Translations under genes and position numbers: made by a program
Part shown: positions 25,961 to 37,470 of the stretch, piece by piece
How positions within the stretch are numbered: position 1 is the stretch's first letter
How the letters are laid out: every line of letters begins with the position of its first letter
Notes under the pieces: generated by a model
Seen by the model: only the letters and a program-made list of their open reading frames with translations
Told to the model about the DNA's origin: nothing
Database searches by the model: none
Assembly (NCBI RefSeq): GCF_011075055.1
Contig: NC_058144.1
Location: 14,437,807 to 14,501,806 of the forward strand
Reading direction: 5' to 3'
Length of the DNA: 64,000 bases
Origin: Mangifera indica
Taxonomy: Eukaryota; Streptophyta; Magnoliopsida; Sapindales; Anacardiaceae

Positions 25961-26744
25961 TAGAGATTTTGGTCAACAACTATAAAATATAGTGAAGATA
26001 AACTTTGAATACATGTTATGCTTGATGTAGATTCTCTTAAATAAAAATAACGCAAAAATCAACTTCCATGTATAGAATATATAGGTTGATAAGAAAAGGA
26101 GGCATTTTGTTTTCCACCTAATATGTCATCAAGACTATAAGCTTTTGAAAATAAAGAATGAAGTTCTAGGTTTAGGAGAATCATCATCTAAAACGAAAAT
26201 ACTATAACATGAAATCATGAAGATGCAAATTTTACAAAGGAAATATCCCAAAACAAAATAAAATGAGAGGAAAATAAATGAAATGACCAAGATAACGTAA
26301 GCTCAAGTCATTTTGGGTGTGGAATGTATTTAATTATCCATGTGAGAATGTCCTAGTCTATATCTTTCTTTCCTCCAACAAACAGCAAACGAGAAAACCA
26401 AAATGTCTAACTTCAATTGTCTTTCAAAATAGCATCATGATTGTCAAAAATCAAGTAAGCTAAGAACAAGAAACATATGTAATGGAACACTAAATAGATA
26501 AATGGTGGAATTGATGCAAAATGGGAACATAAAGCATATCAATGAAATCATATCTAAATTAGAAGATGAAAACAAAGAATGGGCCCCTAATAAGGTGATT
26601 TTGCAATAATCACGAGTGTAGCCTAACCAACCATCAAGCTCGAAAAATGCTTTACCTGCATCAAGAATAACCTCCTGAGAATACTCTCTAGAGCACTTTG
26701 CTCTAGGATATATAAAAAACACAGGACTTTCTAGAGCAATAAAG

Positions 26745-27480
26745 CTATCAAAGAACATAAACAATTAAAAAGATTAAATATAACAAGAATAAAAATCGAA
26801 AAACCATCCAATTAATAGGGTAAGAGTTGGAATTGGAAGCAAAGTTTTTTCATAATCTTATGGAAAATAAGGCGGCAAAAGGGAAGAAAAGTTAACATCC
26901 TATTACAGATACATAAATTAAGAATACCTATGATTTGAGGCCTTCCCATATATAGGCATTGGGTATAGAGGGGGCAAGCAAAAGGGCGCTATAAAGAAAA
27001 TTTTGAGCAAAAAGTTCATAAATAGATAGGCATCCTAGATCTAGTGTTGAGCAAAAACTAATATGGCAGTTGATTATGACTTATGAGATTCACCTAAAAC
27101 ATTTAGAAATCCAACCTAAAAATTTAAACTATTAGGTGAGGGATTCGACAATGGTAAACATAGACTTATGATAAACTAATCTAGCAACATGATGTACACT
27201 AACAATAATGATGTAAAACAATAAATTAGTAAAACTTTTAGAATAAAATTAAGTATACAAGATGAAAACATCAGATAACCACAAGGTTCAACCAACTTGA
27301 TCTTGTTTGCAACCAGTAACCATACATAGCATGAAATACCCAAAACATTTGTTCATGGGGGGGTAAAAGTTGCTTATTAGGAAGGTCTAGCCCAAAATAG
27401 TAATTTATGAAGACTTATGGGGTTTTGTGAAATATTGTGTAAGCATAGGGTTTAAAGAGTAAATTTTCCTTTAACTTATT
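26745..27480. other. gene-free stretch upstream of the JmjC pseudogene
   Basis: The missing 5' exons of the JmjC gene would be expected here on the minus strand; I looked for further JmjC-like coding sequence and saw none. Confidence 0.4.
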
Positions 27481-29932
27481 AAATAAGCCATTAAGCTTTC
27501 TTCTTCTTCTACGAGGAAAAACAGAAAGCGTAGAGGAGAAGAGAGAAAAGAGAGAAAAGGAGAGAAGAAAAGAAAGGAGAAAGAAAAAAAGAGAAAAAAA
27601 AAGGGGAAAGAAAAAGAAAGAAGAAGAAGGAGAAGAGGAAATTGATAGGAAAATAAAGATAAGGTATCAAATTTTCATCTAATAAATTCTAGGGTTCGAA
27701 ATCACTATTCAAATTAGGGATTTCCAAATTTTAACTATGTTGCTTCAAATTGGTATGAATAGGTGAAGAAAGAGGAAGATTCATAAAGAATTTCCAGCAT
27801 CAGTTTTGGGTCTACTCAAATTGTGAGTGGGAAACAAACTTTGAACTATATTTTTTTAAAATTATGCAAACTTATGTTTTTGTTTTCAATCCTTGATAAA
27901 TGGTATTATGAATTTTATTATGCATGTTATTGATTTTGATTTTGGGTAATGGTAAAGGCAAAGGCAACTTAAATTCAATGTTGTGTATTATTGTAAATTT
28001 GAATGTTAAATTAATTGAAGCTATATGTGTGTCTGCGAGCAAAAGTGAATTAGTTCAGTAATGGTTGGCTGAAATTCTGAATATTTAATTATTGATGTTG
28101 AGTAGCTGTAGAGTTGAAAGGCATTTAAGTAGTTCTACGGGTGATTGAGATTTATTGAATGTTAAATTGATTTAATGTTTGTGTAGCTTTAAAGTTGAAA
28201 GTATTTAATTTAGTTCTACAGATGACTGAAATTTTTAATGTTAATTGATTTGACGTTGTATGTAGCTGTAGAACTAAAAGATATTTAAATACAGTTCTAT
28301 GGGGGTTTAAAATGGCTAAATGTTATTTGAATTGATGTTTGCGAGCATGTAGAGTTGAAGGTGATTTAAATCCAGTTTATGGATGACTTAAGTTGCTAAA
28401 TAATTTATTTATTAATGGGTGTATAACGTTAGAGTTAAAGAAACCTTAATTCGGTGATGGATATGACTATATTGTTGAATGCTACCAAATTTGTATTGTA
28501 GTGGGATGTAGAATTGAATATAGTTAAATTAGTATAGCGAGGTCGTGGTTACCTGATGATGATTATTCTAAGATTTTATTATTAAGTTATTAAATTATGA
28601 ATATGGTATTAAGAGAATTATGTTGTTGCATATCTGGTGTTAGTTGCTCTGCCTGTGCAGTATTTTATACCAGGTATGACAGATTTCCAATTGCTCTGCC
28701 TGCGTTATATTTCACGTCAGGTATGACAGATGTTAGTTGCTCTGCCTGTGCAGTATTTTATGTTAGGTATGACAGATTTTTAGTTGCTCTGCTTGTGTAG
28801 TATTTTACCCCAGGCATGACAGATTTCAATTACTCTACCTAAGCAAGATTCAGCATGTCAGATATGACAGTTCTTTCTCGCTCTGCCTGTGTTGGGGACA
28901 TCCACCGGGTATGACAGATTTCTCCTTAAGAATATTAGTAGTGATGTACAACTTAAGTTATTGTATTGGCGAGGGGTTTAGAAATAAATAAAGAAAATAA
29001 AAATATGAGTTGTTGACAATCAGATCTTCTTTTTAAAGATGATATTTCCTAAGCATAATTTTATCACTCGTGCAATGTGTGTTCCTTTAAATTTATTCAG
29101 AATATTGAGTATGCACAGGAATTGTTGGCAACCTCGTTGTCATAAGTGTGTTACCATATAAAGAAAAATATATTTGCATGTGGTCATGAATTTTTTTTAT
29201 TGGTAAATGTAACTTTTGAAATATTTTGGGAGGTTGTGTGTTCATTCAATAAGAATTGCAATAATTAGTTCAAGTGAGATATTCCTGATTAATCTTAATT
29301 ATTAGCAATAAATGATTTTTATTTTAGTGGTGATGTTTTTAATTATTTCCTTAGAATTTAAATATCTTTGAATGAGTTAATATATTATAAACTCTTGCAT
29401 ATTTTTATTGATATATATGTCATATACAACAACGTTTTATAAACTGTCCATTCACTGAGCTTTTAGCTCACCCTTATAGAATTTTGCCCTCTAGGACATC
29501 TCAAGGACCGTGTCGAGCAACGACTTTCCCAAAGTTGTGCCACAATATAACATCTTCAATAGGTGTCCCAGTTTGCATACATATATTTGGGTTTTCTTTG
29601 AGAAACTTAGGAAATGTTGAAGGCCGGAGGCCTAGTTAAGCTATTTTCATAATTTTGAATGGAAATCAAGATGTAAAAAATTTTTGTTATGCATGTGATA
29701 AGGTTGGACGCCTAAGTAAAAGCTTATTTTGTGTTTTAATTTGAAATTAGGTTGTTATTTTGTTGTATAATTATGGTGAGGCCAAAGGCCTAGACATGAT
29801 AAAAAAAAATGAAGTGTTATAGTTATCAGTGTAGCAGAATATTTAAAAATTTTACAGAATGCGTCTTGATCTCCTAAATCCTATAAGAGCGTTGGGTGTT
29901 ATAGGGTTAGAGAGTTGGGACAGTTCCTGTCA
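27480..29932 (+). mobile_element. gypsy-type LTR (3' part defined)
   Basis: The right end ...CCTGTCA is followed two bases later by the primer site TTGGTATCAGAGC. The segment holds CATTCACTGAGCTTTTAGCT at about 29451, a phrase I associate with plant gypsy LTRs, a tandem repeat at 28640-28922, and a purine-rich tract at 27510-27650. The left end was not found; 27480 is only a guess. No gag or pol could be read downstream, so the element is broken or non-coding. Confidence 0.5.
28640..28922 (+). repeat. degenerate tandem repeat inside the LTR
   Basis: About six units of 45-60 bases, each with (T)GCTCTGCCTG near the start and CAGGTATGACAGAT near the end. Units vary in the middle. The array is open in one frame for 67 codons, but the coding appearance follows from the repeat. 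Confidence 0.8.
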
Positions 29933-29934
29933 AC

Positions 29935-29947
29935 TTGGTATCAGAGC
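29935..29947 (+). other. primer-binding site of a gypsy element
   Basis: TTGGTATCAGAGC, complementary in type to the 3' end of initiator-Met tRNA, directly after an LTR end. It marks the start of an element interior running to the right. Confidence 0.6.
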
Positions 29948-29948
29948 T

Positions 29949-31188
29949 TTGGTTTTAGATTCTACGGGCATTTTATGAAGCATACACATGAGTTTGGTTG
30001 AAAGTAAATTTAATTGCATGTTGTAGACATTAACATATGATGACGTGGCCAACCTTGCATGAGGCCTATTGGGGATTTCTTAACTCCCCGAGTTGCAAGA
30101 GGGGAAATTCCTTAGAGATGAAGTAATATGACTATTTATCTTCATTATTTTTTTCGCAAGAAGTAAATTCTTACCCAAAAAAAAAAAATTTATTTTTTAA
30201 TGTGTTTACTTGATCTAGCTCTATAGATTGAAAAATCTTCTTTTAGTATATAAATTCTAATATATTGAGCCTTCCAAAGATAAATTTCAAATATCTCAAG
30301 TATGCTAGTACAATGACCCTCTGATTTTGCTGTTAATTAGTAGGCTGAGTTTGGGATTGCTATGAAGATCCATTTTCCTCACCTGTGAGATGAGATCTAT
30401 CAGATGAATTTCTAAGTTTTATCTCCTAAAAATAATAATAATAATAAAATAAAATAGTTAGACATGTATTCAATGTCTTGTTTGGGATATTGTAGGCTTC
30501 CCTTCGAAAGCAGTCTGGTTTATGTCATTATTGCTTGTTCTACTAAGGGTTACTCATGGAAACTGTTTGCATAAATGTAGTTACATATGGAGATACTGGC
30601 TTTAGAGTTTTGTATATATATAGTAATTGGTTTTGAGATTGATGAAATACCTCTTTTAATTATTCTTACAAAATTCATCATTCATTTAACTCTTGCTTTT
30701 GACATGGATGTTATATCATGGTACCCATTTGGTGTAGTGTTTTTCTTTACATAAGATTCAACATATAAACCCTTGTTTATATGAAGTTGACTCAGAAACA
30801 CTCTTTGATCTAGTAAAGGGCAGTTCCTCTTTTGTTTCGAGACCCTTAGCTTTACTAAACTTTCTTGGTGAAGGTGATTAACTTAATTACCTATCTCACT
30901 TTGATCAGAAATCAAATACTTGGGCACCTAAGACCTTTTTATACCAATCTTGCTTGGCCAGACCCTAGGCATATAATAAAATTTTCCTTATTGTTCCAAT
31001 TCAAATAGAAATTAATATATATTTCTATATTTCCTTTGTTTGAGCACTTTGTCCTGTACAGGTGCAAGCACATTCTATGGCTTAATATCCTTCTGGTTTT
31101 TGTAAAAATTGCAAGAAAGTCACTTATTTTATTGAACTCACGATTGTTCCAAATAACCCTTAAAATGATATGATATGATTGTTCCAAA
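29949..31188. other. element interior or intergenic DNA without readable genes
   Basis: Should be the leader of the gypsy-type element, but no gag-like sequence is visible in any frame. AT-rich, with an AATAAT microsatellite at 30430. Confidence 0.35.
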
Positions 31189-31252
31189 CTCTAGTCGTAG
31201 TGCCAAACTCAATGGGAAGAATTGCCCATTGAGATTGGCACTACGGCTAGAG
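31189..31252. repeat. 28-bp inverted repeat forming a tight hairpin
   Basis: Left arm 31189-31216 begins CTCTAGTCGTAGTGCC, right arm 31225-31252 ends GGCACTACGGCTAGAG. 26 of 28 positions pair; one of the two exceptions is a T-G pair that would still pair in + strand RNA. The loop is 8 bases. Function unknown; see the findings. Confidence 0.85.
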
Positions 31253-31731
31253 CAACACTGAGTTGGCTTGATTTTAGATGTTGGCTCAGTGCAGTTCAAC
31301 TCAATTTAAATTTGAGTTGGAAGATTCAATTCGAACTTGAACTAGAGAGTGTTCTAACTCAGTTTAGCTTGATTTCATTTCGAAATCATAGTTTAAATTT
31401 GTAGTTCCAATTTGTGACTCGAATTTGAGTTAAATTTACAATTGAAATTGATGGTTCAAATTTGTAGTTTAAGTTCACAACTCATTTGGAAATTGATTTA
31501 GTTTTGTTTGTTACTTAGGTAAAACAACATTATTTTGTTAATGAATCATGAATTCAAGTCACTGATTCGAGCTATGAATTCGAGTCAAGCTTAGTCGAAT
31601 CATTTTTATTCAAGTCAAAGTCGAACTATCTTTAATTTTAGCTCAACAACTCAAACTAAACTTGAGTTAGACTATTTTTTATTTATGTTAAACTCAAGTT
31701 AGTAGATGTATGGGCTTGATAAGATTCGTAG
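31253..31731. mobile_element. possible truncated hAT-type MITE
   Basis: Rich in irregular GAGTT, CAACTC and AAATTTG phrases and ends GTAGCCACCCCTA, the inverted form of TAGGGGTGGC that I know from hAT-like terminal repeats. No matching left terminus was found, so the left part would be lost. Low confidence. Confidence 0.3.
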
Positions 31732-32757
31732 CCACCCCTATTTGGGATGAAAAAGTTACCTCAATTTTAAGTAATTGATGTTTATTATCAATTAAATGTA
31801 ACGGTTCAAAGTTGAAAACTGATATTTCCAAGTTTCACAAATATTGCAGAGGTAAGTCTACCAGTGAGAAGTGTAATTGAAGTAGTGTTTAGCTGTCATG
31901 TGACAAGTATTTTGTAGTTTAGTTAATAAATACAGGAACAAGAAAATGTAACATTCACAAGTATGCTCAAAGATATTTTTGTTTTATTGCATTGCCTTTG
32001 ACCTTGGGGAGTTTGGATGTTATATTTATTATTTAAGAGCTGGAACGAATATGCACCATAAGGATGGATGCCCGTCCATGCCTTGAGAAAGGAAAAATCA
32101 TCATTTTTTGTTAGCTACATGAAAATGGCTAAGTTCAAAAAAATGAATGACCATGCACGAAAGAAATGAACGCCAGTTCATCAGTTTGTCGAATTTGAAT
32201 TTAGACAAGAACCCGTTTTGCAATGATTTTGGAATTCGTATTTAAGTAAGAAATGATTGTTCATGGCATTATTCTGGAAAAATAAAAATGATTTTGTAGT
32301 TGTTTAGCTCATTATCACACAATGTCTTACAAAAGATCAATCTTGGTCTGTGTCTGAACGGACGAACATTTTTAAAGGTCAATTTGGGAATTGAATTCAT
32401 GAGACAATTCCCACCTAAGTTGTTCATGCCTAGGACACTAATTGGTCCTAGCTACGTATGGAAGAGCCACTCGGGATATGTTTAAGTCTTAGGTGACACA
32501 AGTATTTGTGCATATATATGAGTGCCCTCTCACTTTAAAAATACAGTGTTTTCATTTTACATATCACCATAGCCACCAAGTGAAATATTTTCTTTCCTTC
32601 TCACCACAAGATTGTTATCAAGATCTAGCAAGTTTTTAATACAGTCAAGCCTCCTTTTGAGTTGCTACTTCATATAGATACCAAAAAGCAGGCCTACACT
32701 TGGTTTTGAAAGTATGACATCTCAACTTCTCGCCATCAGAGAAAAATGAAAGAGTCG

Positions 32758-34200
32758 TGTAACATCCCTCCCTAGAAGTACTACCCACCGAAGGAGAAAT
32801 GTTACAAATTAATATCTGGGGCGTCTATTTTTTTCTTTTAAAATACTTTAAAATGAACACATCACTAAAAGTGTTTAGAAATTATTCTAAGAAAACTGAA
32901 AATCTAGAAGCGAACAAAAGATGTATATACTTATATGAAAACTCGTCTGAAAGCATTTGAAAACATAGAGTAATCATATACAACTATACAATCATTTCAA
33001 AAAGGTCATAAGTCAACAAGACTATGCAACTGTATGCATGTAATATAAACAAGAGATAACTTGCACCAGCCATATCTATCTTCGCTGACCTGACCCTACC
33101 TCGTAGCTACCTCGATCACCTATACCTGCAATCATGAAAAAAAAGGAAGTGAGAGATAAGAACACTCACTAAGGGGCAAGAATTAAGTAAACTATCTCCT
33201 TTCCTGTTCTAACTCACTCTTGGGACTCAACCCCATATCATAACCTCTATAAGAAATCGAGGGGATAATCTAGTTCATTCTTTACTATTTGGGTCATACT
33301 TTATACCATCTGGTGTCTATTTGATACTTTCTGGAAGCTGACTATAGGGATTTGACACTTTTCTAAGCTCGAGCTCTCTTTTTGTCTCTTATCACACCAT
33401 TTTTGAATCTGAATTGAGCTCTACTATGAGCAGGCTTTATTGCGAACAGACCCTACTAGGGATTTATGTCCTACTACGGACGTGCCCTACTATGGGCGGT
33501 GTAGTGTAAAGTGTCATCTCATAGTTCATAACATGCATGCGTGTCTTATATCTTACTAATCTTGCTTCCATCTAAATCTATTTACAACTCACCAGACCAT
33601 ACTCTTGGGACAACCCTAAAAATAAAGCCCTAAATTCCCTTTCTTGCTTTTCTTTCTTTTCTTCTTTTCTTTTTCTCTCATTTCTTTCCTTTCCTTCCTT
33701 TCTTTCTTCCTTTCCTTTTTGTCCTTTCTTTCCTTTCCAAAAACTGTGAAATACTGTTTATGGGACTGTTTATATGGTAGGGCAGACTTTTTTTCATACA
33801 ATTTAACAGTCCTAACAGTCTCTATTTCATACAAGCTATATATCATTGAAAAGAGAATTCAAAGAGCTTTCCAACAAGCTATAATAGCACTCATAATTCA
33901 TTAGATAAGGTAGTCAAAACGTGAGATGAAATCAGTGGCAAAAAACTGTCTTCACTGCTTATTTGGTAAAACAGTCCTTTTGGTTTATACATTATTTTAA
34001 CAATCTAAACGATCTTTAATTCATACAAGCTATATATCATCAGTACGAGGATTCAAAGAGCTTTCCAACAAGTTATAATAACACTCATGATTCATCAGAT
34101 AAGGCAGCCAAAACGTGGAATGAAGTCAGTGGCAAAAAATTGTCTTCATTGTTTATTTGGTAAAGCAGTTTTTTTATACGACTGTATGCATGTAATATAC
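32758..34200 (-). repeat. shortened 3' LTR of the deleted gypsy element
   Basis: Matches 34990-36430 of the full LTR nearly throughout, then breaks off at CTGTATGCATGTAATATA (about 34183-34200) where interior sequence begins. The same phrase occurs inside both LTRs (33032, 35266), a possible site of the deletion. Confidence 0.8.
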
Positions 34201-34727
34201 TGGGACAACTGATTAAACTTCGTGGAATATTCCTTTACTAAATTTGTCCCTTACACTAGATTAATAAACTCCTAGGCCCTAATGCAAGTAACATCGACAC
34301 CTCTATACTCTGCCTAAAAGCGGCACCTGAACTCAAACTAGGTCATCTCTGAGACATTGATCATCTCCCTGACTAAGTTCCACCATATTCTTGCCCCGAA
34401 CTTGAAAATATAGGTGGTATATCTTACTCTCTCTTGGTCGGTCATATCAAATGGGGTCATTGCACTCTCTATTGATTCCAACCACTCTTCAGCTACTATT
34501 GGGTCCTTTGCACCATCAAAATTTTGAGGCTGATGCATACTAGGGGGGTTAAAAATATGATGCAACTGAGTCCTCACTAAGGCTACTATCGATGCTGAAG
34601 TAACCTTCATCATATCATGTCCCCAGGTCAACAGTAAATGCGTCGTCTCACTTCCCTGTATAGAAACACCTTTATGCTCTCTCATCATCTCTCTGAAAAT
34701 CTCTCGCACATCATGTGCACTGAGCAC
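34200..34727 (-). pseudogene. Ty3/gypsy gag remnant
   Basis: The open part (34727-34338, 129 codons) reads MLSAHDVREIFREMMREHKG, then QPQNFDGAKDPIVAEEWLES and later RVRYTTYIFKFGARIWWNLV, the capsid region of plant gypsy Gag. Beyond the stop, the frame continues with further stops (AEYRGVDVTCIRA, NLVKEYSTKFNQLSQ) up to the deletion point at 34200. Gag builds the virus-like particle; this copy is truncated before the zinc knuckle. No neighbouring pol. Confidence 0.85.
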
Positions 34728-34989
34728 CCCCTAGGGTACCTGGGGGGCTACTCCTTCACTTTGGCTCCTCTAAGAGGAATCTACTGGTGTTTGACTCATA
34801 GGTCCTAAAAATGAACACATCAGTCTCATAAAACTTAGCAGGTATAAGTGAAAACTTAACTAACAATGATCGGCTGCGAGGGTGGTCAGTGTGGCTGGAG
34901 GGTATTCTATCTCTGTGTTACTTTAGATTACTCCATTTTGTTTTAGAAAACATCTTTTGGGTTCCCAAAATCATACTCTGATACTAACT

Positions 34990-37281
34990 TGTAACATCCC
35001 TCCCTAGAAGTATTATCCACCGAAGGAGAAATGTTACGAATTAATATCTGAAGCGTCTATTTTTTTTTCTTTTAAAATACTTTAAAATGAATGCATCACT
35101 AAAAATGTTTAGAAATTATTCTAAGAAAACTGAAAATCTAGAAGCAAACAAAAGATGTATACACTCATATAAAAACTCGTTTGAAAGCATCTGAAAACAT
35201 AGAGTAATCATATATAACTATACAATCATCTCAAAAAGGTCATAAGTCAACAAAAACACATGATTGTATGCATGTAATATAAACCAAGGATAACCTGCAC
35301 CAGTCGGATCTATCTTCGCTGACCTAACCCTGTCTCGCAGCTACCTCGATCATCTGTACCTGCAATCATGAAAGAAAAGGAAGTGAGAGATATGAACACT
35401 CACTAAAGGGCAAGAATTAAGTAAACTATCTCTTTTCCTGTTCTAACTTACTCTCGGGACTCAACCCCATATCATAACCTCCATAAGAAATTGAGAGGAT
35501 AATCTAGTTCATTCTTTACTATTTGGGTCATACTTTGTCTCATCTAGTGTCTATTTGATACTTTCTGGAAGTTGAATATAGGGATTTGATACTTTTCTAA
35601 GCTCGAGCTCTCTCTCTGTCTTTCACTACACCATTTTTGAATCTGAATTGAGCTCTACTATGAGTATGCTCTACTGTGAGCATACCTTACTAACGATCTA
35701 TGTCCTACTATAGACGTGCCCTACTACGGGCGATGTAGTGTAAAGTGCCCCCTCATAGTTCATAGCATGCATGCGTGTCTTATATCTTACTAATCTTGCT
35801 TCCATGTAAATCTATTTATAACTTACCAGACTATACTCTTGAGATGACCCTTAAATCTTAAGCCTTAAATTCCCTTTCTTGCTTTTCTTTCTTTTCTTCT
35901 TCTTTTCTTTTCTTCTTCTTTTCTTTTTCTCTTCTTTCTTTCCTTTCCTTCCCTTTCCTTTCTTTCTTTCTTCATTTCCTTTTTCTCCTTTCTTTCCTTT
36001 CCAAAAATTGTGAAATACTGTTTACGGGACTATTTATATGGTAGGGTAGCCTTCTTTTTCATACAATTTAATAGTCCTAAAGGTCTCTAATTCATACAAG
36101 CTATATATCGTTGAAAAAAGGATTTAAAGAGCTTTCCAACAAGCTATAATAGCACTCATAATTCATTATATAAGGCAATCAAAATGTGAGATGAAATCAG
36201 TGGCAAAAACCTGTCTTCACTACTTATTTGGTAAAGCAGTCCTTTTGGTTCATACATTATTTTAACAGTCTAAACTATCTCTAATTCATACAAGCTAATA
36301 TCATTGGTACGAGGATTCAAAGAGCTTTCCAACAAGCTATAATAGCACTCATGATTCATCAGATAAGGCAGCCAAAACGTGAGATGAAGTTAGTGGCAAA
36401 AAATTGTCTTCACTGTTGATTTGGTAAAGTAGTTTTTTTATTCATGCAATTTAATAGTCCAAACAGTCTCTAATTCATACAAGATATATATCATTTAAAA
36501 GAGCATTCCAAGAGATTTCCAACAAGCCATAATAGCATTTATGATTCATTAGATAAGGTAGTCAAAACGTAAGACGAAGTCAGTGGCAACACTGTAAATA
36601 TTAACCAACTCTCTGCCATGAACAAAATCACACACATAGATACCCCAAATGGCAAAACAACATTTCTCCACTTCAAAATCATTATTTATAACATAGATTC
36701 AAGGAACCAAAAGCCTAAAACATGCAACATATCAAGGATAATACCCCTTAACCTTGTTTCAAGCCAATCTTTGCAAGTTAGCTCCCTCCTCCTTGTTTTG
36801 CTTCTTTTATCACCAAAATCACTTTAAATCAACACCAAAATATACTAACATATTCATATAACATGCATCCAATATATATATAAACATAGGTAAAAGGAAA
36901 AGAAAGAGATCTTTTGGTTACCAAAGCTTCTAAAGTGTTTCCTCTTCTTTTCCTTCCTTACTTTTCTTTCAAACCTTTCCAAATCATCCACTTTTCTTCA
37001 AAAACACAGCAAAAACAAAGAAGAACACTGCCTTCTTCTGGAAGAGATGGGAGAATGATGGAAAAAGGGGTAAAAGTTGCATTTTTTGACTTTTCTCTCT
37101 CTATATATATATTTACATACTTTTTAATATATTAATAGATATATATCTTTGGTTTTTTTTTGTAATTGCTTTGTATATAACACACACACATACATTTTAA
37201 CATATAAATTTAAAACTGGAAATGTCTCAAAGTAGGAACAAAAGACACAAATACCCCTGGAACGTACCTGAAGGTATTACA
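34990..37281 (-). repeat. 5' LTR of the deleted gypsy element
   Basis: 2292 bases. Starts (minus) TGTAATACC and ends GGGATGTTACA. Contains a pyrimidine-rich TTTCTTTC tract at 35878-36003 and several repeats of CATACAAGCTATATATC with CAAAGAGCTTTCCAACAAG about 240-260 bases apart. Open frames in the tract are low-complexity artefacts. Confidence 0.85.
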
Positions 37282-37457
37282 AGTCGTTAACACAAGTATA
37301 TCAAATATAAATACGCCCTTTGTGTGTTGTTTGCATGTCTATAAGTTAAGTCTACTATAGAGATGATCTAGAAAAAGGGGTTTCATAGAGTGTTTGGATT
37401 GTTAAATTGAATTTTTAATTTGTTATTTCACTGTAGAAGGCTATAAAATCTTTATAA

Positions 37458-37470
37458 TGGTATCAAAGCC
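37458..37470 (+). other. copia primer-binding site
   Basis: TGGTATCAAAGCC directly after an LTR end, the same form as at 45341. It shows that a copia interior began here, though no protein-coding part can be read downstream. Confidence 0.6.

Larger units (their letters stand above)
20166..26744 (-). pseudogene. JmjC-domain 2-oxoglutarate/Fe(II) oxygenase pseudogene (copy B)
   Basis: Exons read from high to low coordinates. About 26744-26615: ALESPVFFIYPRAKCSREYS then QEVILDAGKAFFELDGW, the centre of a JmjC fold. 24128-24010: VPPNRGDDITTAVNFWWRP then SDYMEAYYMRR, the end of the fold. 22987-22640: LLLDLRPFALQALQKPVSLV, then a shifted frame with CLEDDQLPKYCGLL. 22027-21911, 21824-21731 (FCKIFYGAFDGQFAAMDA) and 20303-20166 (ALQSVLDKYLGVNF... 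stop). The last two exons join in phase. Family members hydroxylate proteins or demethylate histones using Fe(II) held by HxD...H. Here the region where the last His is expected (after GW) reads LGYT, and there are frameshifts near 22795, 22725 and 22013 plus an in-frame stop near 21918, so the gene is dead. A 2.5-kb intron at 24129-26655 holds LTR-like DNA. N-terminal exons were not found. JMJ31-like is my best family guess. Confidence 0.7.
32758..37281 (-). mobile_element. deleted Ty3/gypsy retrotransposon with 5-bp TSD
   Basis: Ends are TGTAACATCC (left) and GGTATTACA (right), flanked by the same AGTCG at 32753-32757 and 37282-37286. On the minus strand the order is: full LTR 37281-34990, primer site TTAGTATCAGAG, gag remnant 34727 to about 34200, then a shortened LTR 34200-32758. 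Protease, reverse transcriptase, RNase H and integrase are missing, as is the first part of the second LTR. The gag protein matches that of gypsy-2 at 50.4 kb, so both belong to one family. Confidence 0.9.
32300..37456 (+). mobile_element. copia-type LTR split by a gypsy insertion
   Basis: Left piece up to 32757 contains a TATA-like CATATATATGAG and right piece 37287-37456 ends TCTTTATA, immediately before a copia primer site. The two pieces are separated by the gypsy element 32758-37281 and its duplicated AGTCG. The true left end of the LTR is not established; 32300 is a minimum estimate. Confidence 0.45.

Noticed and set aside
33616..33904. Open frames over the TTTCTTTCC tract on both strands
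   Set aside because: Low-complexity pyrimidine tract inside a gypsy LTR; the repeated Phe/Ser or Lys/Glu runs come from composition.
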